Positions 1-12,328 of a DNA stretch of 64,000 bases are shown here, piece by piece. A program made the position numbers and the translations under genes. Below the pieces are notes generated by a model. It was not told the origin of the DNA. It did no database searches and saw only the letters and a program-made list of their open reading frames with translations. Position 1 is the first letter of the stretch. Every line of letters begins with the position of its first letter. Origin of the DNA: Sordaria brevicollis (lineage: Eukaryota; Ascomycota; Sordariomycetes; Sordariales; Sordariaceae); the NCBI GenBank assembly GCA_033439795.1, contig JAUTDP010000003.1:3906001-3970000 (forward strand), written 5' to 3'.

Positions 1-322
1 ATGTTCACGGTGGAACAATTTGCATCTCTGAGCGAGAGAACTGAATCATCACAACACCATTCCCGGACATATCGTAGCGAGGCTTGTGGTTTTCGATACG
101 AAAGTGGAATATCGACACTAGCCCGGCTCTATTAACAGCGAAGCGACTGGCTTATCGCGACGGTCCAGCATCTCGATACGCCGTACATTCCTCACCTCGC
201 GAACGGGTCGAACTCATCGAACGGCCGTCATTCACCTCACTTGACCGGCACCACCCTCACCGTGACACTTGATCAAAGCAACCTCATCAACTCGTATTTT
301 TAAGTCCAAAAGATCACCCACA
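1..322. other. Upstream/leader region of rmp1; no gene seen
   Basis: This stretch runs to the rmp1 start codon. It holds only short chance frames, and the last ~60 bases are rich in A and C, as expected of a leader. It probably carries the rmp1 promoter and 5' UTR. The gene to the left, if any, is outside the window. Confidence 0.5.
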
Positions 323-2003
323 ATGAACCGCAACCCAGGATCCAAACCAAATTCCAAACCCTCGTCAAAAGCCAAGCAAAAACTCACCAACAACCCAAGA
401 CCAACATCCACCACACAACAACCTCCATCATCAAAACCTTCCGAACCCGAACCACCAACCACTACCATCAGCACTCTCTCATCACTACCACCCTCAATCT
501 CAAATGACCCCTCCTCCCTCCTCCCCATCTTGACCCCCGCCTTCGAGATCCTCTCCCGCTTCCACCACCGCAACAAAAACCAGCACCGCCTGTCAAAATG
601 GTGGGCCGAAGCCGACATGCTGCGCCGGCACTTGCGCAAGCTGATTGAGGCGGCGAATGAGTGGTGCGATAAGGAGCCGGAACGAGAGGCAAGACGACGA
701 AAAGAGGAACAGAAGAGGAAGAAGAGGGAGAAGAATGAGCGGTTGGGGAGGTTTGGAAAAGTGGGTGAGGATGATGAGGGAAAGGAGGGAGAGGATGATA
801 AGGAGCTGGAGGAGGTCAGGGTGCGGGCGGAGTATTTGAGGGGGACGTTGGGGCCGAGGGCTTATTTGTGAGTGTTTACTTTCCTTTCTGACGGGATAGG
901 GTGAACAAGATGAGGACAGGAGTGGAAAGGGAGTGAGTGGCGAGGGTACTCATAGCTTTGGCTCACCTCATCCTCTCCGCCCTCTTCAAACCACTCTTTT
1001 ACACTCCCCACACAGACGGACTACTAACGATCTCAACAGTGCATTCAGCCAGTTAACAGCCGACAGGCAATTCGCCCACCTAGGCCTCATGCTCCTGGGC
1101 GTTCTGGCCCAGGTAGACAAAGCCCTTTCGGTATTTGCCTCTATTCCAATCGACAACGACGATGGCGCTGTCGCCGACGAAGCGGCAGAAGACGCCAGCA
1201 CGGCTGTCAACGCTACGAGTGATGCGCCCAAACAGCAGCACAACGACACCGGCGTGGCGGTATCAAGGGAGGAGTTGCTCGCTATGATGTCAGCGCCCGG
1301 CTCCGGGACTCCAGTATCCAGGGATGGTCGGGATCAACCGCTACCCACCACCGAGATTGAAAATGAAGGAGCAACAGAAGAGGGCAGGAAGGTCAAGGCC
1401 AAGAGCGGGAAGAAGAGGCCAAGCGATGACGAGGATACATCAGTACCCGAGAAGAAGGTGAAGAAGAAGAGGAAGACTGAAGGCGACGGAGATGACATGG
1501 ACGATATCTTCGCTTCATTCAACAAACTTAAGAAGGCAAAGAAGGAGAAGAGGGCCATGACGAAGCAGACAGAAGACGGAGACGGAGATGACATCGATGA
1601 AATCTTTGCTTCATTCGACAAGCCCTTCAAGAAGAAGAAGACAACAACTACCATGGCAACTGCTACCACCACTTTAACAACCTCCGAGACTGCCACCACA
1701 ACGGCCACTCAATCGACCACGAAACTGACAACGACAACAGTCGAATCATCAGCACCAACAAAAGCGCCGGTAGAAGCAGAGCCAGAACCAGAACCAGAAG
1801 CGCCCCAAGATGACCTCAACTCCATCTTCGCCTCCCTAGAAAAACCCAAAAAGAAGAAACCCAAGGAAAAAAAGACAGATGACCTAGACGACATCTTCGC
1901 TGCCTTCGACAAGCCAACATCATCCAAATCGACGAAGATCAAGAAGAAGAAAAGGACGGGAGCGGGAGCAGATGAGTTTGATGATATCTTTGGAGGGTTG
2001 TGA
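323..2003 (+). CDS. rmp1: RNase MRP protein subunit Rmp1
   Basis: Nucleolar RNase MRP (pre-rRNA processing) subunit. Exons 323-867 and 1040-2003 with a GTGAGT...CTAAC...CAG intron; 502 aa. The start is the ATG in CACAATG at 323. The family signature is split by the intron: FHHRNKNQHRLSKWW (about residues 90-105) with the following basic helix, then FSQLTADRQFAHLGLMLLG after the splice, which match the two conserved blocks of the yeast Rmp1 family. Yeast Rmp1 is about 200 aa; the extra length is a low-complexity Lys/Glu/Thr tail. That tail carries five copies of an acidic-aromatic motif of the type DD-x-D-D-I-F-A-S-F, usually followed by a Lys run, the last one ending the protein (DEFDDIFGGL). 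Identity is good from the domain; the role of the tail is unknown. It is convergent with rco-1. Confidence 0.85.
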
Positions 2004-2791
2004 TTTGTTAAGGAGATGCAGACTAGGGAGATAAATCGTGTGCATACAATGGATGGATATCAATAGGGACATCACGTTTTTTGGTGTTGAACTCTATGTT
2101 TTTTTCGTCCTCTGCATTTCGATAGCAGTACAAAGTATGTCGTGACACCAGTCCAGGTTCTTAAGTAACCGGGTTCGTTTACTCTCCTTATATCAAAGTG
2201 CTGGTTAAGCTGATCAGGGAGAAATCAGTGAACGGAGGCTTAGAGAATCCAGGAAAAGAATGATGTAGATGACGCCAGCCACTATTGGTTTCCTACATTA
2301 CTCGAGAACGCTCATGGTAGATGAACTAGCTTGACTTGCGACCAAGGCTCAGATTAGCATAGCCACCACTATTCCCCCATTTCATGACTAAATAACTGTA
2401 TTGTACACACTCGCAGAAAGGTTGTGACCTCTCCTTACCCGAAGTAACCAAGTTGACAACTCGTAATCAAAAGGCATGTTTCAGAACAGAGGCCAATGGA
2501 GGGATGTGAACTTTGAAAAACCAAAACGGGATAAACATTGGACTAATAATAGTTTCTTTCTCATCATTCCTGTCTGTTGTCCTTCCTTATTTCATGTCAA
2601 AATGTCCTTGACGCCGTGTCCACTTCACAATATTGCCCTGGGAGAGTGTCGCCCTCTGCCTTCGCCTTTCCTTATAGTGCCGATCTACCTTTCGCCAGGA
2701 TCTTTCCCGATTTACCTTATACCAACGGACCGACCTACGGCTGCTCTATTCAATCACCGTTGTCTCAAATGTCGCTAGTTTTCGGGATCCA
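2004..2791. other. Convergent intergenic region rmp1 / rco-1
   Basis: Nearly 0.8 kb between two stop codons, presumably both 3' UTRs. The frames at 2476-2807 lack any recognisable domain or codon pattern. Nothing else seen. Confidence 0.5.
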
Positions 2792-4958
2792 CTATATGCG
2801 AGTGTAAGACCAGATGCGGGCACGCATATCACCAGATCCAGTGGCAAAGTATCCGACGCCGTTGGGGCCAGTTACAGGGCTGGGCGCCACGGAAATGACA
2901 GAGTTCTTGTGGCCCTGGAGCATGAGCTGCGTGTGGCCGGTACGGGGATCCCAGAACTGGACACCACGGTCCTTGGAGCCAGAGAGGACCCATTGCGAGT
3001 CGGGGGTCAGGGCAACGCTGAGCACAAAATCCTGAAACCGATCGACACGTTAGCAAAGTCGCAGAGGGATAGCTAGTGGGGATGAGGATGTAAAAACGTA
3101 CCCTATGTCCCTCAAAGGTTTTAATGCAGCGCCCACCCTTAGGAGGTGCCGTAGCAGGAATACCCCGGGGAGCACTGAGCTCCCACATTTTGATGGTCTT
3201 GTCCAAACTGCCGCTGACAAGGTTGCGGCCATCGGGGGAAAACGCAACACTATAGACACTGTCCTTGTGGCCGTCGGGACCCTCGAGACGCTCCGCAAGG
3301 TAACCTCTCATGTCCCAAACCCGGACGCTCTTATCGAGGGATCCAGCAGCGACGAATTGCTTGTCGGGCGAGATAGCAACAGTCGTGACACCATCTTCAA
3401 TCGAAAGGACAGATGTGTTCTGCCCGGTCTCGATGTCCCATAGGCGTACGGTTCTGTCCCCACTACCAGAAGCAATGGTGCGGCCATCCCGAGAGAAGTC
3501 GAGACTATAGATATCCTGTTCGTGGCCATGGAAGGTGTTGCGAATGGTTCTTGATTGAATGTCCCAGACCTATTGTCAACCATGTTAGCGAGAGAAGACG
3601 GCAGTGAAGGGAGAAGACAATGGCACATACCCTGATGAGCTTGTCCTCGGCTCCAGTGGCCAGGTACTTTCCATCTGGGCTGAAGCAGACGCTTCTGATG
3701 TAAAGATCTCCAGTAAGATCAATGTTCTCGTCTTGCAAAATGCAGAGTTTCTCGCCAGTCTCCACATCGTAGATTTGAGCGGAACGGTTGCAGCCGGTGG
3801 CAACGTACTTGCCATCCATGCTGAATCTCACACAGCAAACCACACTCTCATGTTGGAGAGTATGGACTAGCTCGACGTCCAGCACCCTGGGAACGGCCGC
3901 GTTGAAAATGACCCACCAATCGTCCTTCATTTTCTTGATGTGGTTTGGGAGACGGTCGGGATCAAGCTCGCTCAAAGCGTTAGTCTGAGAGGGCGGAGGC
4001 GGAGGCTGGTGGTGCTGAGCCATCCGGGTGTGGTCCGGGGTAGGATGCGTCGGGACCTGGGGCGACTGAGCAGGGCCGCCATTGTAGGGAATTGGAGTGT
4101 TGATCTGAGGAGTGGCAGGCCCGCCAGCAGGAGGTCTGCCGATGCCACGTTTACCGCCAGGGCCGGGAGAAGCAGTGCTCTGAGGTGGTTGAGGGGGGAA
4201 ATTACCAGGTCCCTGGGGTCCCTGATACTGCTGCTGGAAGGGAGGCTGTTGGGACGGGGGCGGGGGCGGGGGAGGAGGGCCCTGAAGCCCGGGAGGCGCA
4301 GGCATATGTGCAGGCTGCTCCTGTTGCTGCGGTGGAGGGGGAGGAGGGACCAAGGCTTGTCCTTGCTGGCCTGACATGATCGCGCTGAAGACATTGCTTC
4401 CCATTCCGATAGCGGGGGGCTGCTGCGCCGCCGGATGCTGTGGGGGAGGGTTCATGTTGCCCGGGGGGCCTCCGCGGGCTTCAAGCTGGCGACGAAGCAG
4501 CGCAATCTCATCTTCGTACCTGCACCACATGATGTCAGTCCATCATTCTTGAGTCGGGCGGGTATGCCTGAGAGGATGTTCGATGGCTTACTTTTGCTTA
4601 ACGTTCATTTGATGCTGCTCCATCTGGAAGACTTTCTCCCTGATGACTTGAAGCTCCTGGAGCTGCGTCGTTACTATTGTCCGGTCAGCCAGTCTGAAAC
4701 ACCTTTCAAGATCCAAGTCGTTGATTGCGGGTCCAGAAGAGCCCGAAATAACATAAACAGCCGGTTTGTCATTGCCAAATGGGACAGCAGCCTTCCAGCG
4801 GAGGCATGTGAGAGGGAACCCTTACAGTCATGCTGGCAGGTCTCGTATTGGCGAGCTTGTGTTTCGAATTCCATTCTGATGCCATCGAGAAGCTCGTTCA
4901 GGCGACCCATATTCTGGATGGGCGCGCCCGCAATGGGGCGGTGCGGATACATGGACAT
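2792..4958 (-). CDS. rco-1: Tup1-family transcriptional corepressor RCO-1
   Basis: Global WD40 corepressor acting in the nucleus with an Ssn6/RCM-1-type TPR partner; in Neurospora it represses conidiation and other regulated genes. Exons (gene order): 4958-4826, 4673-4592, 4519-3631, 3569-3102, 3031-2792; total 603 aa, the expected size for RCO-1. The N terminus (MSMYPHR..., residues 1-~85) is the helical Tup1 tetramerisation region, including [14 protein letters not shown] and the heptad-like [13 protein letters not shown]. It is followed by a Pro/Gln-rich linker (~90-260) and an acidic DWW element near residue 272. Seven WD40 repeats run from ~285 to the end, with typical GH...SPDG...WD spacing, ending [10 protein letters not shown]. 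All splice phases join without a break. The 5' side faces a very long gene-free stretch. Confidence 0.95.
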
Positions 4959-7900
4959 GTTGGATGGTCGAGGCGGTTCCTTCGCGGGCTGTGTATTCGT
5001 GAAGTTGGCCTGTAGAGTAAAGGATATAGATCCAGGCCGCGAAACGCTAAGGCGGTCGCGCGGGTTTGTTTGAGCTCAAGGCAGCAACCGGATGAAAGAA
5101 ACCGACAACCGGAAAACACGGCCGAGGATACAAGGGCGACCCGTAAGAGCTGCCGATTATGCGACTGGAGAGCGGCCGGCGTGATGTTCGTCGAGAGTTC
5201 GAGCTACCGTGGGTTTGGGGATGGCGTGCGCGCGGGACGGATCGCGGCGCGAAAAGACGCAAAAGATGGGGACGGGGGGCCTCAAGATCCCTAGTCGAAT
5301 GGCACTGTACACAACCAAGGGCCAATGACGGAATCCGAGGGGTGGATGGGGATGGTGATGATGACGTTGAGAGTTTTGGTGTTGTGATGCCTGGGCGCGA
5401 AGCAGTATGGGCTGCTGACAGGAAAAGCGCTGGTGTTGCTCCGAAGTAAATGCCTGCCAAAGGGGGGAGGAGGAGGTGGAAGAAGAAGGAACCTAAAAAA
5501 GAAGTGGAATGGCCAGCACAAGTGGCAGAAATGACCTGGGCGTTCTGGGGCGGCTCCCGGTGTGGATTTCCACTTGCAGCGACACCACCACACTCCCACT
5601 CTCCCACCTTTCCAGCGGCTGCGGGCACTTGAGTCTTGGACTTTCTTGGGAGGACAGGTGGGCTGCGGACGGGCTGCGGACAGGGCAACAAGCTCCAGTT
5701 GTTAGCCTGTGGCCCGTGGAAGGTGCCACTGGTCACCACCTTCAGTTAGCACATCGGACGGGAGCTGAGGTCCTTCCATCGTATCTTGACACCAACAAAT
5801 ACTTGCTCTCCTTCCGAGCCGCAGGCAAACGGGCAGGTCACCCGGCTCGGCAGGTGTCTCAGGCAGTACCTCGCGTGGTCCGTGAGCTACCCTGTGCTGC
5901 TAAGTTCCGACAGGGATGGCAGGGACCAGGGTGCCTTGCGCTACCTTCCTAGGCGTAGAATATGGAATGGCAAGGCCAGAAGCCAGGCCGCGGCGGCGCT
6001 GTGCGAGTGTGGATGGAAACGACGCTAGAGCACCTGCGCAAGAGTGGAACTGCGAGATTCTGGAGACCCAGTCATCCCTTTAGCTGTGCAATTGAACCAT
6101 TTTGTGCCAAGATTTTTTCTACCTGCAGTACTTCGTGACTTTGAGAGGTATTGCCAAGCGAAATTTATCGAAATTTATTGGCTCGCTTCTGTTATCCCGC
6201 CTCTTACCTACACTCCACATTCAGTGCAATGTCAAAATCGCTGCAAAAGCTGGGAAAATCGAGGTATCGACATGGACACAGATGTTACTGTGGGGTTTTC
6301 TAGCCAATCGGCTACTAGAGATCTGTGCTTGGCACAAAATGGTTCAATTGCACAGCTAAAGGGATTGTTTACGTCCGTGCGTCAGCTACGTACCGACATG
6401 GTCACTGATGGTTCCATTCTCGGAAAGCGAAAAGAGAGCGGCCCGGGTTGGGGGAGCAGATTGATATGCGCACCCCTCAATGTCTGCTTGCCGCGTCTTG
6501 TGGTTGGAGTTGTGCCACTGACCAGCAGCACATCGTCGGTGTGCACGTATAACTGCACTTTGGACGTTCTTTCCCATTTCATCTTGTCTCCAAGTTCGGA
6601 TTGATCCAGGCAATCAGCGACTACCTGGGAGGCTATGCAAACAGTGACTACCGCAACTATCGGTAAAGAAACATTGATATTCTAGCCCGATCTGTGTTAA
6701 ACTGGCTGCCAAGAGCCCGCCATTTAGCGCAAAACTCCAGATCAAACCCCCAGAAACCCAAGTCTCCATCGCGGTGCAGTGGGGCCAGAACAGGAAGGCA
6801 TTGTCCAAGCGCTTAACATAAGCAAACCACACATCACCACAATTGCACATCGCACCCTTATACATACCGCCGGGCATTCGGCCTGCGATAACTCACTCCG
6901 CACTTCAATCCAGGCATTTAAACGCTTCAAACGACTGATTCTAGACGAAATTGGCCTCGGCCCCGGCATTGGTTTTCATTCGTGAGAGATACCTCTCAGC
7001 TCAGCGTCGTGTGATTGCTCCCGCCCGGCACGATGGCCCGCTGGTATTTTTACTACGATACTCGTCGCCTTCAAGGAGCTCCCGTCCTTTTCCGTAGAAG
7101 ATTATTTATGTGGTTCGAAGAACATCAGCTCCCATTTGCGAAGATCAGCACCTTTCCGTTATCGCTGGGTCGACCCGAGGAAAATCATGGACACCCCACG
7201 GCCATCGAATATGGAGTAATGATGGCTTAAGGTAAGTACCCATATTATAGGCGAGGAAAGAAGCCATCTCGCAAGTACACGAGTGGGACAGATCCGCCTT
7301 TACACGCCTTTTTGAAACTACCTTGTTACAGGTACAAACAAAACCACCACAGCAGCTAACGCCGGGACCGATGATGTATCAATTCTCAACATCGGCCTTA
7401 TGGAATCGTCCCTCCTGTTTTCTGCCTTCCAGTTACGCCCAATCCTCGAGTATAGTATATTCAAGTATTTTGTGTTCTTCCAGCAAATTTTCGGATTAGG
7501 TGCAGATGGCAAGAGCATGTACAGCCAGGTCTCTATCAGTTGTGATGAGGCGTTGTACCAGACGGCCCGTCTTCGATTCGCTGGTTCAGTCTTGTTGTTA
7601 TCGGAAGAGCATGCATCACTTCCCCTCTTTTGTGTGCCCATGTTCAAGTTGTCACAGCATTTTCTTTTGACGTGCCCTTCTCACTGTTCCGCTCTTTAGT
7701 CCCTTTATCAGCCATTGGCCTCTTATAATAGCGGCAGAGGGTCTCGCTGCTATTTCCACGCCCATGTTGAGCATTGGAAAGCGACCGTCTCTAAGCGGCT
7801 ACAAACTCCGGCCCTAGAGGTAACTGAGTAAGGCTCTATCAACCACGTGGGATGGCAAAGATTCATCAACTGTTTCTCCCACTTCGGACCAGGCTGCCAA

Positions 7901-9654
7901 CCGAGTCAATAATGTGACGGATTAGTAAGGTTCTGGCCAACCCAATTGAGTCCTGCCTTGGGTTCTTTGCATCTCAAACAGTCTCATATCTGGTGGTCAT
8001 CTTCCATTTTCTTAACTCGAATCTTCCATCTAAGACCAAAGACGATTCTGACGTTCCATTTGACTTCTAGAAGTATGTAGGTACATGTCGCCGAGCTAGT
8101 TTCTGCACATAGTGCTTGCGCGACATGCCCGCGGCATAATGTGCAGTTCAGAGAGTACCTAGGGTGTCGAGTATCGCGCTTGCTGCGATAACACTCTCTA
8201 GCTGCTTAGCCGCTACGTTCGCATGCTTCATATACACAGTCTACTTCCGGGTCCCCACCCCACCGGACGGGAGCAGTTGCCAGCGATAAACACCAAAAGC
8301 GAATCACCAAGCGCATCGCGTTGAGCCTTCGCCCGAGTTGTGGTATGATACGGAACTGACACGGGCAGCAATGACTGGAAATTGAATTGTCCTCCGAGTG
8401 CTGGAAGTGGAAAGTTGAGCTTGCCCGAGGACGTTGGACGTAAGGATGCAAGACTCACCTTACCCATCCCAAGTCGACATTTAGCCGGTTTGATCCGAGG
8501 TCCTGGAATCGCTTAAGAAGAACGGGCACGTGGAAAGTTAAGAGAAAGGATCGGATCGAATTTGACCCCTTTTTTCAACAAAACTTCCATCCGATTGCGA
8601 CAAAACACGTGTGTTGACGGGAAACCTTGGTTTTCCGGGTTTCCATCTAATCAGCGAGAGGGCTGGGCAGCGGACTTAGATCTTATCTTATCTGATCTTA
8701 CGGTGTGCTGTCAGCTGTGTGCCCCTTTTCTTCCTTCAGTGCTAAGCGAGCCCCGTGAGCCCCGCTAAAACACTGTGATTGGGAAGGGCCAGGTTCATCG
8801 TCTCGTCACATCTTGAAACATTGAACCTTTGGATTGGTCGAAGAGGGGGGCCATGGAAATTGCTGGGAGCCGTTCACTTGATACTGACAGCTCGGCTCTC
8901 GGCTTCGGTGGTTTCGCACCGTGATGAGCTGCTTACAAGTACTGTAAGAGAATCTGGAACTCTAGGATATAGTGGGTGTGATGTCTTGGCGCTGTTTCTT
9001 ACACTAAAAACTCCGTTCCTTTTGCTGACGATATTTGGGTCGTTGACGACGACTATTTCTTTAAGCAAATCAGTCAAACAAAACTCGTTGCTGAATATTG
9101 AGATGAAGAACATGATTGCACACCTAGAGTTGATCAAGTTGATCGTTTTGAAACCTACATAAACGTACATCTTTCTCCAAACCTGCGGTGACAAATTTTC
9201 AGGGGTCCTGGTTCGCCTGGTAACCAAGAGCGAACCCCTTTGCCGCAGAACTCACCCTCAATGCTACCATAGCTGGGCTCTGGTGTTGCGCGATAGCTTC
9301 AAGGCGTGTGCCGTATGCTGTTTGGCTTGAGTTAACGCTTGGCTCGGTTCGGGTTGCTGGAATGTTTTTCATATATCTTTTTCGCGGCAGCTGTCGGGAA
9401 ACCACATCGCTCTTTGTTTCCCTCTTTCTCATCAACTTCACTTCACTCCCTTAGGTTGCCAGGTGCAATTTCTTGTTTCTTGTTACTGTTCACTCGTTTC
9501 TGTTTATTATTTGGTTTCATAAGCAAAAGAAAAGCACCTGGCGTGTTCACTCCTTTTCCAGTTTACCTGTCTCATCTCGTCAACCTTATCGCATCAAATC
9601 TATCACCATCTCAGGATCACCAATTGCTTACATCTCATTGAGCCACCGAGCAAG
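4959..9654. other. 4.7 kb divergent region between rco-1 and the 9655 gene
   Basis: No frame here shows a recognisable domain, coherent exon chain or biased codon use; the longest (6044-6604) begins without support and has mixed composition. The stretch must carry the rco-1 promoter and leader and the promoter of the gene at 9655. Notable sites are a tandem GATA-type motif at 8677-8700 and pyrimidine-rich sequence at 9395-9500 just before the 9655 gene. A non-coding transcript cannot be excluded. Confidence 0.5.
8677..8700 (-). promoter_or_regulatory. Tandem GATA-factor site
   Basis: On the minus strand this reads two abutting AGATAAG-type cores plus flanking GATC, i.e. two HGATAR motifs in about 12 bases. 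Closely paired GATA sites are the preferred targets of fungal GATA factors (NIT2, WC-1/WC-2, SRE families). It lies ~950 bp before the 9655 start and ~3.7 kb before rco-1. Motif seen; function inferred. Confidence 0.35.
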
Positions 9655-10302
9655 ATGGCACCCAAAACTCCCACCAACCTTTACTACACCGTCCCTCTCA
9701 ACGACGACGAGCTCGAATCCCAAGACTACTACCGCCAAGAGAAGACACCAACCGCGCCCTGGTTCAGCGTCCCCGTCCGAAGCGCTGCCGTTGCCGTTAG
9801 GCCTCGCTCTTCACCCGTGGCTGTTCTGAAGGAGAAACTTTTGTCCTCATGGTCGAACGATAACGATAACCATCACAACATCGATGGTCAAGAAAATGAA
9901 GGAAGCAGGGGTTTCCGGAACCGCTGGGTTTGGCTCGTCCACGCCGTGCTTCTGACCATTTCCATGACACTTTTTGCGCTTTCCATGTGCACTTTGCAGA
10001 CCGCGACGGCAGCCACAAACGCGGCGGCGGTTCAGTGCCAGGCGGCCGGCGAGGGTGCAAATGGTAATAGTCCTTCGAACTTTGGTAAGATACTCTTATG
10101 TGTTTTCCTAGGCATTTTCGGGACTGTTGTTAACGATCGTATTTCTGGACTTTTAGTTCCTCGCTCCTTTTTCGATGAAAATGTTACGGACACGACGGCG
10201 CCTGCTGTTGTCCTTCCTGTCCCGATTGTTGTTCCGGAATCGCAACATGTTGATATGGAGGTCTCGGTTGACGATAGGACTTCGATGGAGGATGTGGACT
10301 GA
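9655..10302 (+). CDS. Hypothetical protein with two membrane segments
   Basis: Single-exon frame of 215 aa starting at ATG (AAGATGGCACCC). I do not recognise a family. The N-terminal ~85 residues are soluble and polar (Asp/Asn/His-rich at 67-82). A strong hydrophobic span follows the basic RNR element (about residues 89-113, WVWLVHAVLLTISM...). A short Ala/Gln linker leads to a second span (~141-168, GKILLCVFLGIFG), and the last ~45 residues are acidic. The soluble head plus single span before a short lumenal stretch loosely resembles the start of UstYa/DUF3328 proteins, but their His-Cys motifs are absent, so I do not assign it. A pyrimidine-rich leader precedes it. Confidence 0.6.
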   Translation: MAPKTPTNLYYTVPLNDDELESQDYYRQEKTPTAPWFSVPVRSAAVAVRPRSSPVAVLKEKLLSSWSNDNDNHHNIDGQENEGSRGFRNRWVWLVHAVLLTISMTLFALSMCTLQTATAATNAAAVQCQAAGEGANGNSPSNFGKILLCVFLGIFGTVVNDRISGLLVPRSFFDENVTDTTAPAVVLPVPIVVPESQHVDMEVSVDDRTSMEDVD

Positions 10303-12328
10303 AAGGCTGATTTCGCTCTGAGAAGAAGGCATACTTTGGTTCGATGTCAAATCATATTGTTCGAGAGTTTCTACTTGGACAAAAGATCTTAGCTGAACGA
10401 GGTTTCTTTCTCGGACGATGTCAACTGGTGTTTTTTTGGGCTGATTTTGAAGCTTGTTGCTTTTCTGATCATGTATGAGCTTCAAAGTCAAGTGAGTAGC
10501 TCAATAGGGGGGGAGACACTTCAGAGAGTTCACTTGAAGTTCAGAAATAATGGTTCATGTGGTGATGAGCTCTCGGAGAACGCCGTGCGCGATTGGGATC
10601 ATCGATGTTGGAGACCAACAGTTGTTGCTGTCCCAAAAACGAAGCTTCAACCACACCGGCCAACAGGAAACTCTGAGCGCATCTGATAAGAATGGCCATG
10701 TCATTAACACTCAGACAATGCTCAAGATCGACAAATGGAAACAAGTAGGATCATCGTCACTTTTTGTTCACCGTTGTTCGTTGCGGATCTTGCATTTGGG
10801 AATAAGAAACAAATGACTGACAGCTGGCGACTTCGTTGACAGGGGAGCGCAAGGGCCTCTTCTTCGACAAGTTCGATGAATTGGTCCCAAGTCTCGGGTC
10901 GTGTCATCCCTCCGACGCGTTGTACGTACCTGACATTAAATGTGGGGGCGTTCAAGGGAGTCTTTTCACCAATCAGAATAGTCCATCCCTAGATAAGATC
11001 TTGAGTGTGGCTCCCCGAACGGGCCCTCGAGGGGAGGAACATGGAGGGAAGAGGCGAGTGGTGGAGGGGTTCAGTGTTCCTCACGGCTCCGAATCGTTCC
11101 AAAACCACGCCATTTTGGTGGTTCGCATCGTCCTGGTTCCGAGAGCCCATTACCTTGTTCCCTTGGGGAATCACTCACTTCCGTCTTTTTCTTGTGTTCA
11201 TCGGTTTGGTTTGCCCACCCAATCACGGAGCTCAGTCGTGGTCCCTTGTACTATTCGAGATCAGCTTCTTGTCAAACGTGCCACCCATCGTGCAATTTCG
11301 AGGACGGGACGTTGGGTTGACAGCCCATTTATTATTGCCAACTTAAGATGGTGAGAGTTCACCGTCTTTGGGGAGTTTCTGAGGTAAACAAAGAGTGTCC
11401 AAAGAAGAAGGTACTACGGTCGAAGAATGTGAGACGGGTGGACATGGGATCTCTGACGTTGTTGGGAGGGGAAAAAAGGAAAAAAAAAAAAAAAAAAAAA
11501 AAAATGAAGTTCTGAGATGGGCTTCCATTGGAAGACCACCACCATTCATGATGCGGAGACGGCGAGACGGCCCATTCGGGGCCCGGATTTGATTAGATCT
11601 CTAGGCAAAGTCGAAAAGGGGCGGGTTATTGGCCATGATGATGATGGACTGTTCGTTCACCATGGGAAACAATATTCGACATTCCTTTCGTTCTGTGAAG
11701 CTTCAAGCTGAAACGTATCGCAAACATACGCCAGCGTGCCCTTCATCTTTCACAATGGCCTCTTCACTTACATCTCTCCTCGTTTCGCTTGTCACTGTGC
11801 CCGTTATCGCATGAGAGCTTGTTGTCCTTCCATGTTCGGAGCAACCCACGGATTTACGGGGCACTTTGGGGCCACTGCAGCAACGACAAACCACCCTCGT
11901 CGTCCTGGGCACACTCACTCCAGGTCCCCTTGTTTTCACGCGACGCTTGTTCGGGAAGCCGATCGTTCAGGGGTGGTTATGACTTGAGAAATTGGGCCTG
12001 CCACTTTATTGCCAGCGACACTATCGGATTCGCGGCAAAATCTTTCTTTCCCATTATTCATCCTTCCTTCTTGGTTTTCTTTTTAATCCTTCTGCCGCCG
12101 CTCTTTCCTGGTCGTCTGTCCCCCGTTGTCGGTCCTTCACTCTATCCTTACTTTTTGGCCAACCCATCATCACCACCTGGCACCTACTAGCAAGACCCCG
12201 CGCCTTCCTCCGTCTTGCTTATCTGTTCCGACACGGTCTTGATCTGGGCTCGGAAAGCTTGCTTGGCTTGTTGTTACCCAGCTTAATTCTCCCTTCTACG
12301 CGGCGCAAGCCCAACAACCGCCGTCAAG
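10303..12328. other. Promoter/leader region of the sterol desaturase gene
   Basis: About 2 kb with no supportable gene. The frame at 10836-11354 lacks domains and crosses obviously non-coding sequence. The stretch holds a 25-base A run at 11480-11504 and a long pyrimidine-rich block (12037-12125), typical of strong filamentous-fungal promoters, shortly before the coding start. Confidence 0.5.
11480..11504 (+). repeat. Poly(A) tract, 25 bases
   Basis: Uninterrupted A run following GAAAAAAGG. It lies in the long 5' region of the desaturase gene. It could be a nucleosome-excluding element or simply a microsatellite. Confidence 0.9.

Noticed and set aside
12150..12180. Sterol-regulatory-element-like ATCACCACCT ahead of the desaturase
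   Set aside because: Only a loose match to the SREBP site in a C/A/T-rich leader where such strings are common.
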